Positions 1-11,815 of a stretch of 64,000 bases of DNA are shown here, piece by piece. Origin of the DNA: Micropterus salmoides (taxonomy: Eukaryota > Chordata > Actinopteri > Centrarchiformes > Centrarchidae). The DNA lies in assembly GCF_014851395.1 (NCBI RefSeq), contig NW_024040596.1, positions 10,728,155 to 10,792,154 of the forward strand, in the 5' to 3' direction. A program made the position numbers and the translations under genes. The stretch's first letter is position 1; every line of letters begins with the position of its first letter. The notes beneath the pieces were generated by a model. That model was not told the DNA's origin. It worked only from the letters and a program-made list of their open reading frames with translations, and did no database searches.

Positions 1-388
1 TGAAGTGAATCCTAATTTGGCCTTCTTTGAGAAAGCAGTAAAATGGTTAACTTAGCGCACACATGTGAGAGTTTTCCAGTTGTCGTGGGGACATTTTCAT
101 CAACAAATCCTGCTTCTGCTTCAGAGCAGTTCCTCATTGCTGACAGCCCAGGCTTTCCTCATATTTTATTTACTTGTTAGATGGTCTTAACTCATTACAG
201 TTGACACTTTTCACTGGCAGTTTTCATACAGCTGTTCCTAAAATATTTGTAACTATAGTAGATATCGATCATTCAGCTCCCACTAAGGCAGCAGCTACTC
301 TTCCTGGGGTCCAACAAACAAACAAATTATACATCAATACAACAAACATAATGTCCAACAGACCTGCAATGCTTATAAAAGAGTGTCA
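1..388. other. Non-coding, nothing recognised
   Basis: AT-rich sequence with short chance open frames only. I see no gene, no repeat family I can name and no splice-bounded exon. Confidence 0.5.
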
Positions 389-1429
389 CTATATGGCCAG
401 ATTTACTAACACCCCGAATAAAGAGTACTAAATTGCGTGTGCATTCTAAAATATTGCACATTTAATTGTAGCACCTGTTATGGGTGATTAACTAAGAATT
501 ATTTTGTAGATGACAACAGGTGCAAACACAATGGAGGTGGCAGTATTTAAATGAGTGTTTTGTGTTTTTTAATGGTTTCCACTTTGGAGAGTCAGGAGGG
601 AAAGCAGCCACTATGTAAAAACCTTGGTTTGTTTCATTGAGTGTGTCCCGAGTATGTGGAAATCGTATGTTCCTGCATAAGATTGCACAAAGTACTTGGG
701 ACAGCACACCTGAAAAACTACAGAAACAGCTACAGTATGCTGGAATGACCCAGACGCAAGGACAGGGTGCAAACTACGGGGGAGCCAAAGGGAATAAAAC
801 TTGAGCTCCCCTAAAAACATTATTTGTGATATTTCGGGTGTTCTCTAAAATATTAACAGTATCCTTTTTGTCATTAATTTCTATATTTCTGTATCATCAT
901 GGATCATGCGTAAAATCAGGAGCGTCGTGCTTCATCCAGCCAGAGAAAACGATCACCGACCGTTCGCAGCGTGCCCTGTACGCCCCATTCCCTCTCCGAT
1001 ACTTACAATGGGTTGTGACGCTATTGCGACCTGTGCATGCTTTTTAATTTCTCTTCGTCTTCTTTCATTACGGCTGTGTCTCCTTCTCGCAACGATGACA
1101 GCAGCAACCTTTCAGATGTATTAAATACAGATGCTGTTGCACTTGCATGAAATTGCTTTTAAGCTTGTTAGATTCACATTGCATGTAGTAAATCAATGTA
1201 TGTGCATGTTACTCTCCCATTACTTTGCACAATAAAATTGAAACGCCCCAAATTGCATATTCATTAAGGCAAAAGTAGTAAATGAACAACAGGTTCTATC
1301 TTGCACTTTTGAAAGACGTCATTCTGCGTGCACACCATCAGTAGATCAGCTTATGTGTTAGTTTGCTGGGGATGTCATGTTTGCACATGTTTTTATTCAC
1401 ACAAAACTTTAGTAAATCTGGCCCTATAT
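389..1429. mobile_element. TIR-bounded non-autonomous DNA element, about 1.0 kb
   Basis: The sequence GGCCAGATTTACTAA at 395 is mirrored by TTAGTAAATCTGGCC ending at 1423, giving a 15-bp perfect terminal inverted repeat. Each end is flanked outside by the same hexamer CTATAT (389-394 and 1424-1429), which looks like a target-site duplication. The interior has no transposase-like frame, so this would be a deleted or MITE-type derivative. The superfamily is not settled: a 6-bp duplication is atypical for hAT (8 bp), Tc1 (TA) or Harbinger (3 bp). Confidence 0.7.
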
Positions 1430-3904
1430 GTATACATACATCCACACAATTAGACAACAAACCATTCACCATCAATGTGTTATTGTGTTGTGTTTTTTAG
1501 TAGTCTTTTAAAACTGTCCTTACTGGGTGCTTCACCATTAAATATTGGTCAGTTATTCCATATTTTAATGGCTCTGTACATTACAGATCTGCACACCGCA
1601 TCAGTCCTGGGTTATTGCATAACTAGATCACCCTTGGTAGCCTGCCGAGAACTGTATGTTGGTTTCTCACATACTTTATTAGTAAGCACAGACAATAAGG
1701 TTGTTTTCTATAACAAATACTCCTAAAGAAATTCAGCTTCAGACACGGTGAAAGGCATGCCAGTGGCAGTCTTGCAGCTTTATTTTGAGTTATTTGTAGC
1801 TTAAACAGATCTTTTGTATACATTGTGCCTCTCACCACCACCAACTCTTTTCCTCTTGCTCCCTCCCTCCCTCCCACACATACAAACACTGACATTCAGT
1901 GTGACCCAGCAGGGCACTGTTTGTCAGTTTTCAGCAACAACGTGTGCATTCTAACACAATAAAAGTATCTGATGTGACAAACATGTAAGCCTTCCCTCCA
2001 TCGCTCTCTCCCCCACTGTCTTCAAGAGGGAAAACGTTAGTGGCATACCCTAGCAGCTTTGTTCGACCTTCGTCTGTTTGTTTAGCCCCTCTTTTCTCCT
2101 TTCCTCCCCACCCCTCCCATCACACTGGTGGCTGAACCAGAAACCTTTTACTTTGTTCACTTCTCAGCTATTTGTCCAACTCCCATATCAGCCATTAGAG
2201 CCGCTATAAATTACCACTGCAAATAGAGAGGATAGATATCATTTGTACATTTCATGCACTATTTCATACAGCTACAGAAATAGGTTTAACTTTAATTGGC
2301 CTTATTACAGATTTTAAGGATATGTTTATTTTCATAATACATAGTGGTATACATATTGTAATGCATGGCTTGTCCCTGCTACCAGCTCAGACACTGAGCT
2401 AACCTCATCACAGTGTCAACTCTAATATCTATGAGTCTACACACAAACAGATTGTATTCACCCGTGGTCCTGGATATAAATATCTGGAGAAATAGTTTTT
2501 CCAGCATCTTAAAACTATAGAACCTTCATTTTCTTTTTATGGTTGTGCGATGTGACATTGTAAAATTGTTGATTATTATGTTTTCTGTAACATGAAGCAT
2601 CAGTGGATGTGTTATATTATTCAACAGGACCGCATTAAAAATGTAAACAGTGTGAGTGTGAGAAATTATATCAACAACAAGTTCTGAATTATTAAAAAAT
2701 AAACTAAAATCCTGAGCAGCTAGTTGACTTATTTGATCATTTCAAACATCCTATGAGGAATTAGAGCATATCCTGTAGGTTCAGTGACTTTATGTTCTTT
2801 TATATAATATCAGAAGAATATCTTATAATATTCCTACAGTTGCGGGGAAGTTTTGGAACAAAATGAATGACATTTTTTTGTGGTTTGAATGTTAAATAAA
2901 AAAATTAACTATTGCTTGTAAGTTGTATTTGTGATTAATAGTCCCAATAACAAAGCAAAAACAAGTGAGACAGTAACATGTTGTTCGATGGCAGTTACTA
3001 TTGACAGAGAGAGACATAGAGAGGGAGGGAGTGTAATGTTCATGCTGTCAGCCACTGCAGCAGTGATGTAATGGCCCAGACTCTCCCCAATCCTCAGGCT
3101 AGACTCTTTCATTTTCTTTCCTCCCCTTCTTTCTTCTTGACCACCTCTCCTCTGCATCTCTGTCTCTTGTTTCATTTTCATCTCACTCGGCAGCCCCGCT
3201 ACCGTTCAGTGTCCTTGCATTCTTTGTCTTAAGAACAAACATTATATTTATGTTTTCTGTTTATGTTTAAGTTTATGAATTATGTTTGGCCTGTCTTGAA
3301 TATTTGCAGAAATGTATCTTTGTCTCAGTCAAGTGCAGCATAGGTACGACTGTATTAGAAACAAATTCTCCCGAAATAGCAATGGGTGCAACATGTATTT
3401 AATTTTCAAAAGCCAGACAGAAACAGTTTATTCCTAAAAGCCACATTTAATTCTAACAGACTGACCCCAGAAGAGCTCATCTTCTTTTCTAGTGAGGCTG
3501 GCTGTCAATAAAGTCCTGATCAAATTTATTTAGGAACAAAGTACATAATTAATACACTCGTCTATACCTCCAATGCCCATAAGGATTTGAGTTGAAATTG
3601 GTCAGTAATTACAAATCGGATCAGTCAGTTTTCTTAATGTCAGTATGTGTACAATTTGAAAATGTATAACTGTGGTGCCCATCAGCTGTAGTATCAATAA
3701 TGACACTGTGGTCGACAGCTGTGATAACAGATCCAAGTCAGGGACACAGAGATGAATGGGCTGAAAGCAACTCAGAAACTGCTCTAATTCCCTGTACCCT
3801 GATCAGAATACTTTGAAAGATGCTTTAATGAGATAATAAGTCTACAGATTGTTTTGATTGATTAAAACCTAATAAGAGATTACTTTAATTTTATTTCAAT
3901 GTAC
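1430..3904. other. Non-coding stretch, no gene seen
   Basis: Intergenic or 5' intronic sequence. Open frames are short, without MAP2 similarity and without paired splice signals. A pyrimidine/purine-biased patch lies near 3010-3180. Nothing else could be supported. Confidence 0.5.
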
Positions 3905-4085
3905 TGGCTTGCTAAGAGTTAGAAAAGACCATCACTCTCACGTCTGTCCATTAAATATAAAGCTACAGCTAGGAGATGGTTAGCTTAGCTCAGCATAAAG
4001 GGGGAAACACCGTGACTCTGTCCAAAGGTAGAAATATCAGCCTAGCAGCAACCCTGAAGCTCACTAATAAACAGTTTGGACACAG
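3905..4085 (+). repeat. Teleost interspersed repeat, copy A (partial)
   Basis: It contains TTGCTAAGAGTTAGA, then ATCACTCTCACGTCTGT, then GGTTAGCTTAGCTCAGCATAAAG and CTCTGTCCAAAGGTA. The same ordered blocks recur, diverged, at about 16925-17340 and, in reverse, at about 11487-11815. From memory this is a very common percomorph repeat. This copy lacks the opposite terminal inverted repeat. Confidence 0.75.
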
Positions 4086-7000
4086 TTGTGTATCAGTTAA
4101 ACATACTGTATGTTTGACCATTGGTAACCTTTTCTTGGTTTGATTGGAAAACACTACAGTTAATCTCTCTTATTAGTCTTTACATACATGCTTTATTGAC
4201 AGTAGATACTAGAACTTAAAGATGGGGTTTGAATAATGTGCTTTGAATTGCAGACAGTTATCATTAATGCACAGACATGTTGTAATGTCTCATTATTGGA
4301 ATTCATTGTCCAAGCTTGATGGACAAAATGAATTCAATAAAAGTTAAATAGTACTTTACTAGGCCTGACAGGAATTTGCCTCACCATAAAGAGACACAGC
4401 AGTTCACACTGACAGTACAGTCATCTGCTTCATTTGGATAACATTTCATTCATTTTATTAATTACACAGGTTTTTAGCCAGAAACCAGAAACTGTACTGC
4501 AGGAGATTATTATGTTATGTCATCCCTCAACACATTTGATTTCAAAGATGCCAGCTGGTGAGAATGAGGGGGCAAATGGGTTTGAAAATGGAAGTATCAG
4601 TGTGCCCAATGCCTCTCTCCAAACTCTATTGTGTTTGCATCTTGCACATAAAACTTACATTTGGGTGCTTTGGGTGTTGCGTATGTGCATTCACACACAG
4701 ACACACACACACACACACACATGCATGCATGCATGCATACACACTTCATACATTTCAGGCAGATCATGACATCTAGTGATTCTGAGGGAGAGCAGGTTAA
4801 CAAGGAGAGGGATGATAAATGAGAGGCCAATAGAGAAGAATAATCACTTTGCCCAGCCTTTAAACTGGGAAAATTCTATTGAATAGCACAGATTTTTCAT
4901 TTTAGGAATCAATTACATTTTAGTATTGCTTTTTGCAGGCTGTCACATGGACATGGTAGGGAATAGCTTGAAATAAATGGGTGGATTAATGTCTGTTGAA
5001 CTCGAAGTTCCACACATATTGCAATATTTACTTGTGGGAAAATGTCATCTCCTTCTCCTCTTTAAGATGTTTTGTTTCGCTTCCTGTCGTCTTTAAGAGC
5101 ACTTCAAGGTAAATGATTGAGGATTTGGGTTTTTGCATCTTTACCAAAAAATGTGCGTTTTGTCATATGCCCTTTAAAACATTGTTGTTCAAACCCCTTT
5201 GCCTTTCCTACATATTAGAAGGGAAGTTGTCTTCATATTACATTCTGCATTTCCTCCAAATTAAACAACAAATATTTTGTTCCTCGTTGGCCATTATAAT
5301 GGTGCATAGAAGCGTTTTCTGATCATGCCTCCAAAAATTGTTACAAATTACTGTTGCAAAATCCATTTTATGGTGTAACAGCGCTATGATTAAGGTTTGG
5401 TTAGGTTTAGGCACAAAACTTGTAACAAATGTTGTTTTGGGGAACATGCTGAAACAACTGATTCTTCTTGGAAGGACATGCTCTCTCTGTGAGAGTTTCA
5501 TTGCAGCATCATCCAAGTAAAGGCTTTAACTTGCAGAGCACAAACTCATTAAACACTACATCTTTTCATAACCATATGATTAAGAATGAAACCTTCCAGG
5601 AATCGCGCTTTGAGGAATCAGCAAGTATATTTGAACTCCTTAAATGTGCCACAGTCTTCAAATGTTTATGCACTCCTTTCCTTGGGGCCAGATGATCTGT
5701 AAATCTGCCAAGAGTGGTAGACATACCTCTGACCCAGCTGAATCTTTTTGTACTCCTTTTTCCATTTCAGACAACTATTTAGTTGTTAATTTCTCCATGA
5801 GGAAATATTAATTTCCACCACATCGACGTCTATATTTTTGTCAAACAATTGAACAACCGTTTGTGTTTAGTATTAAATGTAGCACAAGACTTTAATTAAT
5901 TGTAATTATTCCATTAGAATCTCCAGTATAATAATTTAAAGCAATGCTACTAATAATATTATTTGAGACAGTATTAACTGACTTTGCTTATTTCTGTTCA
6001 GTTACAGACAATGTGTTTTGTAACACTACTTAAAAACCCTGCAACTTAAATATTTACAGTAACTGAAATAGTTACACTGATATTGATTGATTTTTTTCAA
6101 ATGTGGTCAGTAAAGGTATGAATGAAAACTCTTTCCAATTCGAAAGAAGCATACTGTAGCTGTAGACATGTCTTTTCTCGTCTCCTGGGATTTAAAATTT
6201 GTTTAATGCTGTTATTTCCCTCGTGGTAAAAGGTCAAATCATTTATATGACATAGAACATGGATCAGTGTAAATAAGTGTTTGTCACTTCTTAGCAAGAC
6301 AATTGTTTATTTTCAGTAGGGAAACAGCCATGTTGAGAAGATGTTCCATAGAATTTTATTCAGCATAGCCTTAAGTTGAATGATACACGGTTCTTGGTGG
6401 TTATGATATTTTGTCTGCTGCATTAGTATAGGAAAGGCTGTTTCTCACAACATTGATGGAAAAATAGAAATGTTTGACACATGCCACTGTATGGAAGATT
6501 GGATTATTACAAAAACATTTTAATCTGATGTACAAGAGACAAAAGTCAGTCATTTCAACATTTAAGGTGTGATAGTTTTAAGACCTTGACTCTCATTTCC
6601 AAGTTTCCCAGTTATTTATGCTGTAACATAAAAGGAAGGACTAAATGGATGTACTTTCCTACAAATTCATATTTTCAGATTCATATTTTTTTCAAGTGAA
6701 CACTGACAGACTTCCTGGTGTGTTGGATAGCTCTGTAATCATTCAGGAACAGTAACTGTAGAGTTGATCTATTTTCTGGTTGATGGTTGACCACCTGGAA
6801 ACTCCTCATAGGCTCCTGGCAGATATGATCTAAAGCATCGGTGCAAAAGCAAAACGGGCAACCCTGTTGGTCTAAACTCACAGTATACTTTAGACCCACA
6901 ATGCTTTACAAAGGCTGCAATGACATTGTGGACAAATATGTGAGTGTGACTGCCAGAGATTGGCCATGGCTCCAGAGATTCACCAGGCCTGCTGGTTTCT

Positions 7001-7816
7001 GTCTACTGCCTGCTGCTGTGTCACCACAGTTCATTGTATCTAGTAAAGGTATCCACTAATGGTGGTTCTTACTCTTTCTCTTAATTATGAGTCATTTTGC
7101 TTCAAGGCATTTCATTTGCATTTTTATTGGAAACTCTTGACCATACATAATTGAAGGTAGGGTTGATCACATAGGGCAGTGTGGTAAATCTCACAATGAG
7201 ATTCATCACAGCCTCTTTATACAAGTTTTTTAGCAATCTTTTGGCTGGGTGATTAGTTTTTTTATGACATTTTCATGCCACGTGTGTTTATAGTTCTATG
7301 AAAATTATGTACTGTATTTTTCTGTAAAACAACTTTTCCTCCTCAAAAAGAAGGACTTGAGGGTGATTTTATTTTAAAAGACAAAGTGGTGAATGCCCCT
7401 TAGAGTGCCATAAAAGATCATAATGAGGTGCAGAGATGTGCCTTCTGCCCGAGGTGTGTTGTGGGAGCCAGCCTGCATATTTACACAGAACATACAGGCC
7501 TGTCCAAGTTCCTCATCTGATGTATGAGTCACTTGACCCTCAGCTGTTGTCGAAAAGTACAAAAAAGGTGTCTTCTGCTTTTCTAAACATTGTTGCTTTG
7601 TAAGCTTTGTGGCTTTGGCTCCCTTAGTGAAATGGTGGTATTGCTTTGAATTCCAGCCTGTTGTAATGAAAATTGGACTTTGGTGTATGCATTGCACGCA
7701 GATTGATGAAATCAGGTTGTCAATTCAGTCACTCTGATCTTTCTATTCAATTCAAGCGGCTTTATTGGCATGACTGCATATAATACAGTGTTGCTAAAGC
7801 ACGTTAACACAAACTA
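4086..7816. other. Non-coding stretch with a CA/ATGC microsatellite and AT-rich blocks
   Basis: It holds the microsatellite at 4692-4740, an AT-rich homeodomain-site-like block near 5870-5960, a phrase GGTTAGGTTTAGGCACAAAA near 5398-5417 typical of teleost repeats, and TTCAAGCGGCTTTATTGGCA near 7752, another widespread fish repeat tail. I see no coding exon. Confidence 0.5.
4692..4740. repeat. Microsatellite (CA)n followed by (ATGC)n
   Basis: An uninterrupted CA tract runs into four to five copies of the tetranucleotide ATGC. It is a compound simple repeat in non-coding DNA. Confidence 0.95.
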
Positions 7817-7882
7817 TACAGTACTGTGCAAAAGTGTGGAACAAATGCTGTAAAGTAAGAAAGTTTTCAAAGACATGTTAAA

Positions 7883-8645
7883 TAGGGCTGAACGATTTTG
7901 GAAAATAATGTAATTGCGATTTTTTTTTTACCAATATTGCGATTGCGATTTAATATGCGATTCATTTTTAAGGTCTTTACCTTCTGTATTATTCAAAATG
8001 GACAAACTAGCTAGATTAAACATACACTGTTCTTTCTTGTGGGCCTGTGTTATGATGAATTTAGGTGATGCATGAATTGCATCAATTATTATGAGCAATG
8101 ATGGGGAAGAAATTTAAAATTATAAAAATATGAGAAAGATAATTTGAGTCAAGTCATGGCATTAAATAATATGATATAATATCATCGGGTAGGCCTGCCT
8201 AAAGACCACGAGAAAAAATTACTTCACCACAGTGTGTTATACAGAAATGCAAAACCCACAGTTCAACCACCAATTAATGAGTCTATCTCAAAAACCTCAA
8301 AAAATACTCAGTTTGAGGTTCAATTAAAAAGTTGGCAAACGAAAATAAAACCAAGTGACGCCTCTCGAGTTTAATAGACAAGCTTAGTAATTCTCCGACA
8401 ACACTGGAGTTCCCCCCCTTCACCCCCGCAGCCTCCGATGCTGGTAAGCAGCGCACCGGCAATAACTCGGGACAGACTGGGCCTCTTTTGTACCTGCTGG
8501 TTTAAAATGCTGTTTGATGCTTCATCTGCAGACTGGTTTACTCTCGCGTGTCATGTGACCAGAGTGTAATCGCAGCCTTGGCGATAGAAAATGTTGTTTT
8601 ATCATATCGCGATAATATCGCAAATGCAATTAATCGTTCAGCCCA
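7883..8645. mobile_element. hAT-like MITE inserted in the Tc1 remnant
   Basis: Inverted ends GGGCTGAACGAT (from 7885) and ATCGTTCAGCCC (to 8644) enclose about 760 bp rich in GCGATA-type motifs near both ends. The ends resemble those of the two elements at 21178 and 30114. No clear 8-bp duplication is left. It lies between two blocks of Tc1 sequence, so it is younger than the Tc1 insertion. Confidence 0.75.
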
Positions 8646-8898
8646 CAGACCACCGTTTGCTTTCAAAAAGCATCCTTTCTTCTAGGTACGCTTGCACAAA
8701 GTCAGGGATTTTGAAGGCATATCGTCAGGTGTATGATTAAAACAGGTATTACATTATAACAGGTGCTCTTGATCACCAATTCAGCATATAAACTGATACA
8801 CAAGCTGTGCAGGAGGAATACAACTGGGCAAGGAACAACCAAACTCAGCTAACAATGTTAGGTTGTTGAAGACTGTTTCCTGTTAAAAGTAATACACC

Positions 8899-9053
8899 AT
8901 GGCAAGACTGGACACAGCAACAACACACAAGGTAGTTATAGTGCATCAGCAAAGTCTCTCCCAGGCAGATATTTCAAGGTAGACAGGGGTTTCCAGATGA
9001 GCTGTCCAAGCTCTTAAAAAGAAGCACAAAGAAACGAGCAAAATTGTGGACCG
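8899..9053 (+). pseudogene. Tc1-like transposase fragment, broken
   Basis: About 50 codons of the N-terminal DNA-binding part of a Tc1-type transposase can be read from the ATG at 8899. Two in-frame stops (8980-8982, 8998-9000) interrupt it, and the solo LTR insertion at 9055 then breaks it. It continues only as a short piece after 9622 (RRRSGRPKK-like). It cannot make transposase. Confidence 0.8.
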
Positions 9054-9626
9054 TTGTCACAATTCCTGGCAGAGAAAAAGATCCAAAAGCAGATCTCGGC
9101 AAGGTTACACAGTTTACTGAACAAAGGAAGTGCTGAGAAGTTGGGCCAGAGAGAGGGGGTCCTTCCTTGATCCAAGGCAGGGAAAACGGAGAGGCTGCTG
9201 GCGGGCTTATGGACAGAGCAGACTGGGAAATGTTCCAGGCGGCTGGCAGGCAAGCTGTTTCTGATTGAGTGGCAAGAGCCGTGGCTTGACGGAGGTAGTC
9301 TGAGGCAGAGGAGAAAACAGGTTAGTCTTTGCGAACAAACAGATCAGAAGACTGGTACAGGTAATAAGAGAGGCTGGTGCGTGACATGACATATGCGTTA
9401 CTTCACAACAATACAGTGGAGACTGGATGTCTGAGCCTTTCCTAAAAAGCCGTGGAAGATTGCAGATACTGGTCAGGTGTGCTGATGAGGAGGCCCCGAG
9501 ATCCCAGGCAGGAGAGAGAGAGGAAGAAAGAGAGAGAGCACAAACAAAGACAGTCGAACAAAAACACACCAAGCTCCCAGCACACAATCATAACAGCCGT
9601 CACAGCCGGGGACTCGTGACAACCGT
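9050..9626 (+). mobile_element. Solo LTR of a gypsy-type retrotransposon with 5-bp target duplication
   Basis: The element body 9055-9621 begins TGTCAC and ends GTGACA, so it has TG...CA termini in a short inverted repeat. It is flanked by ACCGT on both sides (9050-9054 and 9622-9626). Its 567-bp length suits an LTR, and no internal gag/pol sequence is present. The target is the Tc1 transposase sequence around GGACCGTAGACGCAGTGG, which is rejoined when the LTR is removed. The gypsy/ERV assignment is inferred from the 5-bp duplication and is not proven. Confidence 0.85.
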
Positions 9627-9834
9627 AGACGCAGTGGTCGGCCAAAGAAACTTCCACATTTATTCTGCAGCATGACACTGACCCCAGACATACATCAAAA
9701 GTCTCCAAATATTGATTTAAATTTCTTCTGTTCACTCACTTAGCATTTTGTTAATTAATAATTATAATCTATTAAGATGTTCATTCTTCTATTAATTCTT
9801 TCCACACCTGCCTAAAACCTTTGCACAGTACTAT

Positions 9835-11486
9835 ACAGTCATAATAAGACCTTGCTGTTGGTTGCAGTGTCTCAGCTGTTTCCTGGTCAGCCTCTCCTCA
9901 TTGGGCAGCCAGGTCCATCTGTGCGGCCTGCCTCCAAAGCCAGGTTGTGCTCACTCAGTCTTTACTTAGTCAGTGTTCTCCTCAGTTTTGTATCAGACAC
10001 TGTTGTCAAGTATTCTTTACGAAGTACGACACCAGAGTGGACAGAGATAAGATGGTTGTTAATAATAGAAAACAACTTGAATAACAATCTTTTATATCAC
10101 CACATTTGATGCAATAAAATTTTGCTATTTGTCAAAAATGTATTAATGTTGCCACCATGCCATACGTTTGATGTTATGTACAGACATGTTACTGCATGTG
10201 CCATGTGCTCCACGTGGACATATAACATGACGTGAACCCTAACCCTTGCTTCCAAATTTCCCAGTGGCCACTCATGGTATTGCAGCAAGCATTTCCTCTG
10301 CAGCCCACAGAAACATTTTCCCCATAGGCTGACATTATAAAAATAAACTGCTGACAGGACACCTTGAACTGCAAACAAAAACTCTTTCTATTATGAATTT
10401 TTGATCCATGGAGATTTCATATTCGTAAAACCTTCCTCAAGCTGAGAAAAGCTACTTAAAAGTCTGTGAACTCATCACACTGTAAAGTCGATGGCCTGAA
10501 CAGGAAGTGCGCATATTCACCTGGAAGCTATAAATCAATTGAGGCGTATGCACCAGGCAAGCAATTCTTGTTGGACTGAATACGAGCCATCTTTGGTTCT
10601 GGTATTCAGGTTTTTTATACATTCACTGTGCTGCATCTTCCAATGCATTGAGACAATTTTATTTCATAAGTTGGACCAACTTAAGGATCAAATACAAAGA
10701 CTTGACAGAATTAGCCAAATTAACTAAATGGAACTCCATTTTAAAAATTATAAAAACATACTAAATTAAGTTTTTTGTTATTTAATAAGTTTTGCACATT
10801 TGGCTCCAGACCTCTGAATCGCTGAACACATCGGACATAGATTTAGAGATGGAATGAGTAAAATGAAACACTTTTTACTTTTTTAATCAAGTCCTGTATA
10901 TTAGCAAGCCAGGTGTGCAAGCATCTTTTTCTTGCTTCTCTCACTTCACCATTTTATTCAGTAGGGTAGACGAATAAAAGCCATTTTTTGTTATATGGTA
11001 AAGAAAAGGCTCATGATGCTGCTGACTCACTCAGCTTTGATCCTTTGGAAAAGCAGCAGCCCTCATCACCACTTAAAACTGATAATAAAAATGTGTTATA
11101 TATATTATTAAATATAATATTGTTGTTAAGGTACAATACTTCTTTAGCAGGACTTGGCAGCGGTGGGTACACTGGTTTTTCATGCTTTTGGCAGTGAGTC
11201 ACCTTGATCATTAAAGTACAAATTAGAATTATTACAGACTTTAATCCTTTAGAAATGTTTTTGTTTGGGAAGCAGATAGGCACATTAAATGACAAAACCA
11301 CAAGCGTGTAAGTGGGATGGAGACAGTAGTTGCAGTAAAGGTTGTGGAAAGAGAAATAAGTTGAAATAAAGCTGGTCTTCAGAATCATTTCAGAGATTAC
11401 TCTGATTTTACCGTGTGTTATTGTTTTGAAAAAAAAACTTCCAATAGTTTTAATTCTGTATTTAGAGTTAAGTAAAGACCATTAGC
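9835..11486. other. Non-coding stretch, no gene seen
   Basis: No MAP2-like exon, repeat with clear ends or RNA gene could be recognised. Open frames are short and typical of chance. Confidence 0.5.
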
Positions 11487-11815
11487 CACAGCTACAACAC
11501 AGACCAGCCCAGTCTTTAAAATGAGCTTACCTTAGTTTAAAGATTGCTTTTGCCCAAAATTAAGGAAATTTCTTAACATCGGGACCTCTAAAGTTCACAA
11601 ATTAACCAAGTCATTTCACATTTTTTTCCCTCATTTGTTTAATCCAAAATATAACAGTGTGAAAGTGGTAGAAATATTGAGCTTTAGATGTGTTAATAGA
11701 CAGATTTTTCGTTGTTCCCCCTCTTTCCAGTCTTTACTTATGCTAAACTAAGCTGATCAGCTGCTGGCTCTAACAAATATGAGAGTGGTATCGATCTTCT
11801 CATCTAACTGCAAAA
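11487..11815 (-). repeat. Teleost interspersed repeat, copy B (reverse orientation)
   Basis: Read on the minus strand it shows the same ordered blocks as copy C: GTTAGATGAGAAGATCGATA, then the AGAGCCAGCAGC block, the CTTAGTTTAGCATAAG block, and a GTGAACTTTAGAGGTC-type block. It is diverged and lies in non-coding DNA. Confidence 0.75.

Larger units (their letters stand above)
7817..9834 (+). mobile_element. Tc1/mariner-like transposon remnant carrying two later insertions
   Basis: The left end reads TACAGTACTGTGCAAAAG, and the inverted counterpart TTTGCACAGTACTATA closes at about 9834. An ATG at 8899 opens a Tc1-type transposase N-terminus, with MARLDTATTHKVV and later GVSR-AVQALKKKHKE visible. 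In-frame stops lie at 8980-8982 and 8998-9000, and most of the catalytic domain is deleted after about 9650. What remains there resembles the HDNDPKH-coding part of the DDE region, in mutated form. Removing the hAT-like insert (7883-8645) and the solo LTR (9055-9621) makes the Tc1 pieces continuous. The copy is inactive. Confidence 0.88.

Noticed and set aside
9055..9621. A full endogenous retroelement with internal genes
   Set aside because: Only one LTR-like unit lies between the target duplications; no internal region or second LTR.
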